Shown here piece by piece: positions 59,172-64,000 of a DNA stretch of 64,000 nt. The stretch lies in contig JAQPZY010001244.1 of the NCBI GenBank assembly GCA_029931535.1, positions 1,412,501 through 1,476,500 on the forward strand. The letters are read 5' to 3'. Position 1 is the first letter of the stretch. The number at the start of each line of letters is the position of its first letter. A program made the translations under genes and the position numbers. Under the pieces are notes generated by a model. The model was not told the DNA's origin, searched no databases, and was given only the letters and a program-made list of their open reading frames with translations. This stretch comes from Margaritifera margaritifera. Taxonomy: Eukaryota > Mollusca > Bivalvia > Unionida > Margaritiferidae.

Positions 59172-60373
59172 TTAATCAGCTCGAATGAGATGTCCAGTGA
59201 ACATCGTGAAATGACCATGATCGGCAGGAATTATGTTGCTTCCTTCATTAGCCTTGTGTCTGACCCACACATCTTCCCCTTCTTTCAAGTGCGTCGTTAT
59301 AACATTGCTTCCCAATGTCCAATAGCCATTGTCACCAGTTTTGACGCGGCCAATAGGATTTCCTTCCTTAACAAGCTCAGTAGATATCCACATGGTAGCA
59401 GTTCCCTGGAGGATCGAAAAGAAGAATTTGTATGTCCCGGAAACGGGCGCCCTGAAGTGACCATGTCTTGTGTCATATCCGCCACCGACATTTGTAATCA
59501 CCTTGTCAAAAAGGATGGGAGCTTCTATTCCAAGGTTGGAAATATCTGTTGTTAGAGTCACAGAGAATGCCACAACTCCGGATTTTGGACACTGGCACAA
59601 TGCTGTTAAAAAATGAAAAATGTTATTTCCGGTTTTATTTTCTTATTAGGGTGTAACATATGAAAACTTTGACTGAAGAAAGAGGACATTTGCAGAACTT
59701 TTGATGGAATCTCTCAATTTGAGTGGTTTTTACTTTTTGATCAAGGTAAATTAATATAATATTTTAGAAACTAGATCTTTAGGCTAATTTAACAATCTTT
59801 TACCATGATATTTTAGAACATATAAACCTACCTTTACTGCAACTTTGATGCAAATATAAAAAAAATGTTAAACTTATAGGGCAAAACCAGAGAAACATCC
59901 ACCAATCTCTGATATTTAAATAAAGATTATGCGGATTGTTTCCCAGAATGTTTTGTTGTAATCTTTGTTTTGTTGCGATTCATTGGGAGAGGCACTTAGC
60001 TCCCATTTCCTAGGCGTGATATAGTCAATAATGTGTTCAAAGTGCCGTTATAACCAACAAAAAAATCTTCGTCTTCTTGTTATCATTTTTGTTTTTTGTT
60101 TTGCTTCGATATTGTTTTACGCGTCTCATTGCATGTAATGATTTACATAAACTTTATTTACTCACATGACTGGTGCCGTGATTTCAAGGCCTGTAAATCG
60201 TTCTTTAGAGTCTGAATCTCCACTTCAAGTTCGGAACGCAGCCTCTTCTCGTCTGTAATTAATTTGAGAAGGGATGAAAACGAATCAGGGCCGCCATTTC
60301 CGTCAAACAAAAACCCTGAAGAAAGTTTGCAGACGAAAAGCGGCAAAAGCAGACGAAACAATTTAGCCGCCAT
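59172..60373 (-). CDS. C1q-domain protein 5, secreted, two exons: complement(join(59172..59602,60166..60373))
   Basis: The start is placed at the ATG at 60,373, giving a good signal peptide (MAAKLFRLLLPLFVCKLSSG); an in-frame ATG ten codons earlier (60,403) would make it less regular. A coiled coil follows with LLKLITDEKRLRSELEVEIQ. The donor is TCAT/GTGAGT, the acceptor TTTTTTAACAG/CA, and the intron 563 bp, phase 1. Exon 2 opens with LCQCPKS and encodes a C1q domain with TRHGHFRAPVSGTYKFFFSI and a final FTGHLIRAD before TAA at 59,172. The joined frame gives 212 residues. It is the most upstream member of the minus-strand array. TGACCT hexamers lie within 200 bases upstream. Confidence 0.9.
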
Positions 60374-60403
60374 TTTGTGTGCCAATTGAATTGCTATGAC
60401 CAA

Positions 60404-60700
60404 ATTTTAATAAATTCGTGGATTCAGAGATAATTTCATAGCCAACATTTATTCTTATCTTGGGGTCATGCAAAGGAACAACGTGTCACTTCTGAGTATT
60501 TCAAGCCAATCTTTCACACCACGAGGTCAGCCATATGCCGGAACTAATAATGACCTTTCAGTTATAACGATATGATGTCCTAATCTGCCAGACGAGTGGA
60601 TATCGTCTGCTTATGTCTATCACAGGAAAAAATGCATATATGAAATCTATCATTCACTCTGTCTCTCTATCTACCCATCCATCTATTCATCCACCCATCT
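60404..60700 (-). promoter_or_regulatory. Upstream region of C1q gene 5
   Basis: It contains AGGTCA at 60,524-60,529 and TGACCT at 60,551-60,556, inverted hexamers of nuclear-receptor type. No clear TATA box is seen. Regulatory use is inferred only from the hexamers recurring near other C1q genes. Confidence 0.25.
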
Positions 60701-60769
60701 ATCTAGCTCCATCTATGCATCAATGAATCTATATATCTATCTATCTATGTATCCATCCGTCTGTCTGTC

Positions 60770-61825
60770 TATCTATCAGTCGTACCGTCTGTTAATATTA
60801 TATTAGATGCCTGTCTCTCTATCTATCTATTAGTCGTACCGTCTGCTTATATTGTATTAGACGCCTGTCTGTCTATCTATTAGTCGTACCGTCTGTTAAT
60901 ATATTATTAGATGCCTGTCTGTCTATCTATCTATTAGTCGTACCGTCTGTTAATGTTTTATTATATACCTGTCTATCTATCTATCTATTAGCCGTGCTGT
61001 CTGTTAATATTTTATTATATGCCTGTCTATCTACCTATCTATTAGCCGTGCTGTCTGTTAATAGTTTATTATATGCTTGTCTATCTATCTATTAGTCGTA
61101 CCGTCTGTTAATGTTTTATTGTATGTCTGTCTGTCTATCTATCTATTAGTTGTACCGTCTGTTAATATTTTATGATATGTCTGTCTGTCTATCTATCTAT
61201 TAGTTGTACGGTCTGTTAATGTTTTATTAGATGCCTGTCTGTATATCTATCTCTTAGTCGTACCGTCTGTTAATATTTTATTAGATGCCTGTCTATCTAT
61301 CTATCTATTAGTCGTACCGTCTGTTAATGTTTTATTATATACCTGTCTGTCTATCTATCTATCTATTAGCCGTGCTGTCTGTTAATATTTTATTATATGC
61401 CTGTCTATCTATCTATTAGTTGTACCGTCTGTTAATGTTTTATTATATGTCTGTCTGTCTATCTATCTATTAGTTGTACCGTCTGTTAATGTTTTATTAT
61501 ATGTCTGTCTGTCTATCTATCTATTAGTTGTACGGTCTGTTAATGTTTTATTAGATGCCTGTCTGTCTATCTATCTCTTAGTCGTACCGTCTGTTAATAT
61601 TTTATTAGATGCCTGTCTGTCTATCTATCTATTAGTCGTACCATCTGTTAATATTTTATTAGATGCCTGTCTGTCTATCTATCTATTAGTTGTACCGTCT
61701 GTTAATATTTTATTAGATGCCTGTCTGTCTATCTATTAGCCGTACTGTCTGTTAATATTTTATTAGATGACTGTCTGTCTATCTATCTATTAGTCGTACC
61801 GTCTGTTAATATTTTATTAGATGCG
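60770..61825. repeat. ~54-bp minisatellite, about 20 copies
   Basis: Units contain TAGTCGTACCGTCTGTTAAT, then ATTTTATTAGATGCC and a variable (TGTC)n(TATC)n tail. The tail length (two to four TATC) varies between copies, as do single bases such as GTCGTACC against GTTGTACC and GCCGTGCT. A CTAT/CTGT-rich lead-in starts near 60,660. Confidence 0.95.
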
Positions 61826-62568
<743 letters not shown>

Positions 62569-62637
62569 CGAAACAGAATGTGAAAAGTCATATCTCCGTC
62601 GTAAAAGATTCGATTTTTTCTGCATAATAAAACTCAT

Positions 62638-62641
<4 letters not shown>

Positions 62642-62693
<52 letters not shown>

Positions 62694-62723
62694 TTAAAAA
62701 TAATAATAATAATGATAATAATA
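62642..62723. repeat. (AAT)n microsatellite, interrupted
   Basis: About 80 bases of AAT with short interruptions. Confidence 0.95.
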
Positions 62724-62951
62724 TGTAATTGAATTAGTTAATATTATACAAGCCACTATTTATTCATACATCCACAAGACTAAACTTTTTGGTCGCTGCT
62801 ATTGGCGGAACACAAGAATTAAAGCCTCTTTTTCCCTTACTCTCTCTCTCTCTCTCTCATTTTATGGCTAGTTGGAATTGTCCTTTCCAGACATATTCAA
62901 TTCGCACATGCAATTAATCATTTCTTTCGCCCTTCACTCTTATTTCATATT

Positions 62952-63096
62952 TATTTACTGCAATCGATTGCGTCGATCTTTATTTATTGCTATTGATTAC
63001 GTCCATTTTTATTTATTGCTATTGATGATATCGATCTTTATTTATTGCTATTGATTATATCGATTTTTATTTATTTCTATTGATTACATTGATTTT
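62952..63096. repeat. 29-bp tandem repeat, 5 copies
   Basis: Units start at 62,952, 62,981, 63,010, 63,039 and 63,068. The core is TATTTATTGCTATTGATTA followed by a variable TCGAT or CATTT segment; the first copy is the most diverged. Confidence 0.9.
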
Positions 63097-63099
63097 TAA

Positions 63100-63631
63100 T
63101 GCTTATGATTACATCATTCATACAAGTTCTCTCATGACTGATATTAACTCTCTCATATCCACAGATGTGTTTTTTTGGGTGATGACTGACCTTAATAACT
63201 AAAGGACATGCTAACTAATAAGGTCTAATAATTATTTCTACATGAGTGAATGATTACGATTATTTTTATTTAATTAATTAATTTTAATTATTTTTTATTT
63301 GCACAATAATATACTAGTAATACATTTTATTTTACTTTGGTGGTTCGAGATTCGTAATATTATTGCAAGTTTCCCTTTCCCACAACTTATATACGAACAT
63401 GTTTTGGATTAAAAGTGTTTGGAACTCAATCAATTGCACACGAAAACAATGATATATGCTCAGTTTTATACTGTTTGTGTGTAAGGGTCAGAAAACTGAC
63501 ACAACCGCGGGTCAGGAGAGATTAAAGTAAATAGCGTCACAGAAGTTTCCTCTCAAACTTTATCATCACACATTCATTATTGTAATTCATGATGATTATT
63601 ACGTTTTCCTATAAACAATCGTCTATTGTTG

Positions 63632-63686
<55 letters not shown>

Positions 63687-64000
63687 GGTAAAACAAACAT
63701 GTGATGGGTTTCAATCTTGTAACAGTAATTTCCCAAACTACAAAATCTGAATTTCACCGAGATCAAGTCTCATGTCTGATGCTATATGTAAAAAAAATGT
63801 AATCTGCATAATTTAGCAATTTTACGAAATCCTATTTTAAGGTTCACCTATTTTAATACATAAAACTAAGTTTGCAATCTAAATGCCCATAAAATTTTTT
63901 GTACAGTTTATTTCCGTCTTTATTTTTTTTTAAATGGCCCGTAGCGTTCTTGCTGCTTCAGCCCGCGGTTTTATTTTATTTTTAAGGTTATTGTAAAGTC
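63100..64000. other. Non-coding right end of the window
   Basis: AT-rich DNA with an (ATT)n microsatellite at 63,626-63,685. No gene is recognised. Confidence 0.5.

Noticed and set aside
59190..59555. 121-codon plus-strand ORF
   Set aside because: Antisense shadow of the C1q exon of gene 5.

Overview
The window looks like a bivalve mollusc genome, though the species cannot be named. It is AT-rich, crowded with long dinucleotide, trinucleotide and tetranucleotide tracts, and carries a one-strand tandem array of secreted C1q-domain genes. Most of the remaining space is taken by transposable elements. Only the C1q genes and the retrotransposon ORF look intact; almost every other protein-coding trace is decayed.

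Layout. (1) 1-4117: the 3' part of a Ty3/gypsy-like LTR retrotransposon whose integrase lies upstream of reverse transcriptase (the Gmr1-type order), then its 3' LTR. (2) About 4.1-8.65 kb: a decayed Maverick/Polinton-type element with a protein-primed family B DNA polymerase pseudogene on the minus strand and a divergent zinc-knuckle ORF. (3) 9.49-9.71 kb: a 40-codon ORF between a TATA box and a textbook histone-mRNA 3' stem-loop with a purine-rich downstream element. (4) 9.7-17.2 kb: non-coding, with several tandem repeats. (5) 17.3-27.3 kb: three two-exon C1q genes, all minus strand. (6) 28,248-35,840: an element flanked by long terminal inverted repeats and a short direct repeat, coding for decayed Polinton-type integrase, zinc-ribbon/phospholipase A2 and putative capsid genes. 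(7) 35.8-44.4 kb: non-coding, with small hairpin elements and simple repeats. (8) About 44.4-50.65 kb: a visibly GC-richer Polinton-like block with remains of a helicase/HNH replication protein, integrase, phospholipase A2, packaging ATPase, capsid protein and adenain-like protease, carrying an inserted solo LTR of the family seen at 3.4-4.1 kb. (9) 53.6-60.4 kb: two more C1q genes on the minus strand. (10) 60.7-64 kb: a long ~54-bp minisatellite and simple repeats.

How it fits together. The five C1q genes share one plan: exon 1 gives a signal peptide and a short coiled coil, a phase-1 intron follows, and exon 2 opens with a Cys-x-Cys pair and encodes one C1q domain ending the protein. They are predicted secreted, oligomerising recognition proteins. 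The Polinton-type elements now sit between members of this array. Assignments of the viral-type genes rest on recognising family motifs by eye; no search could be run.
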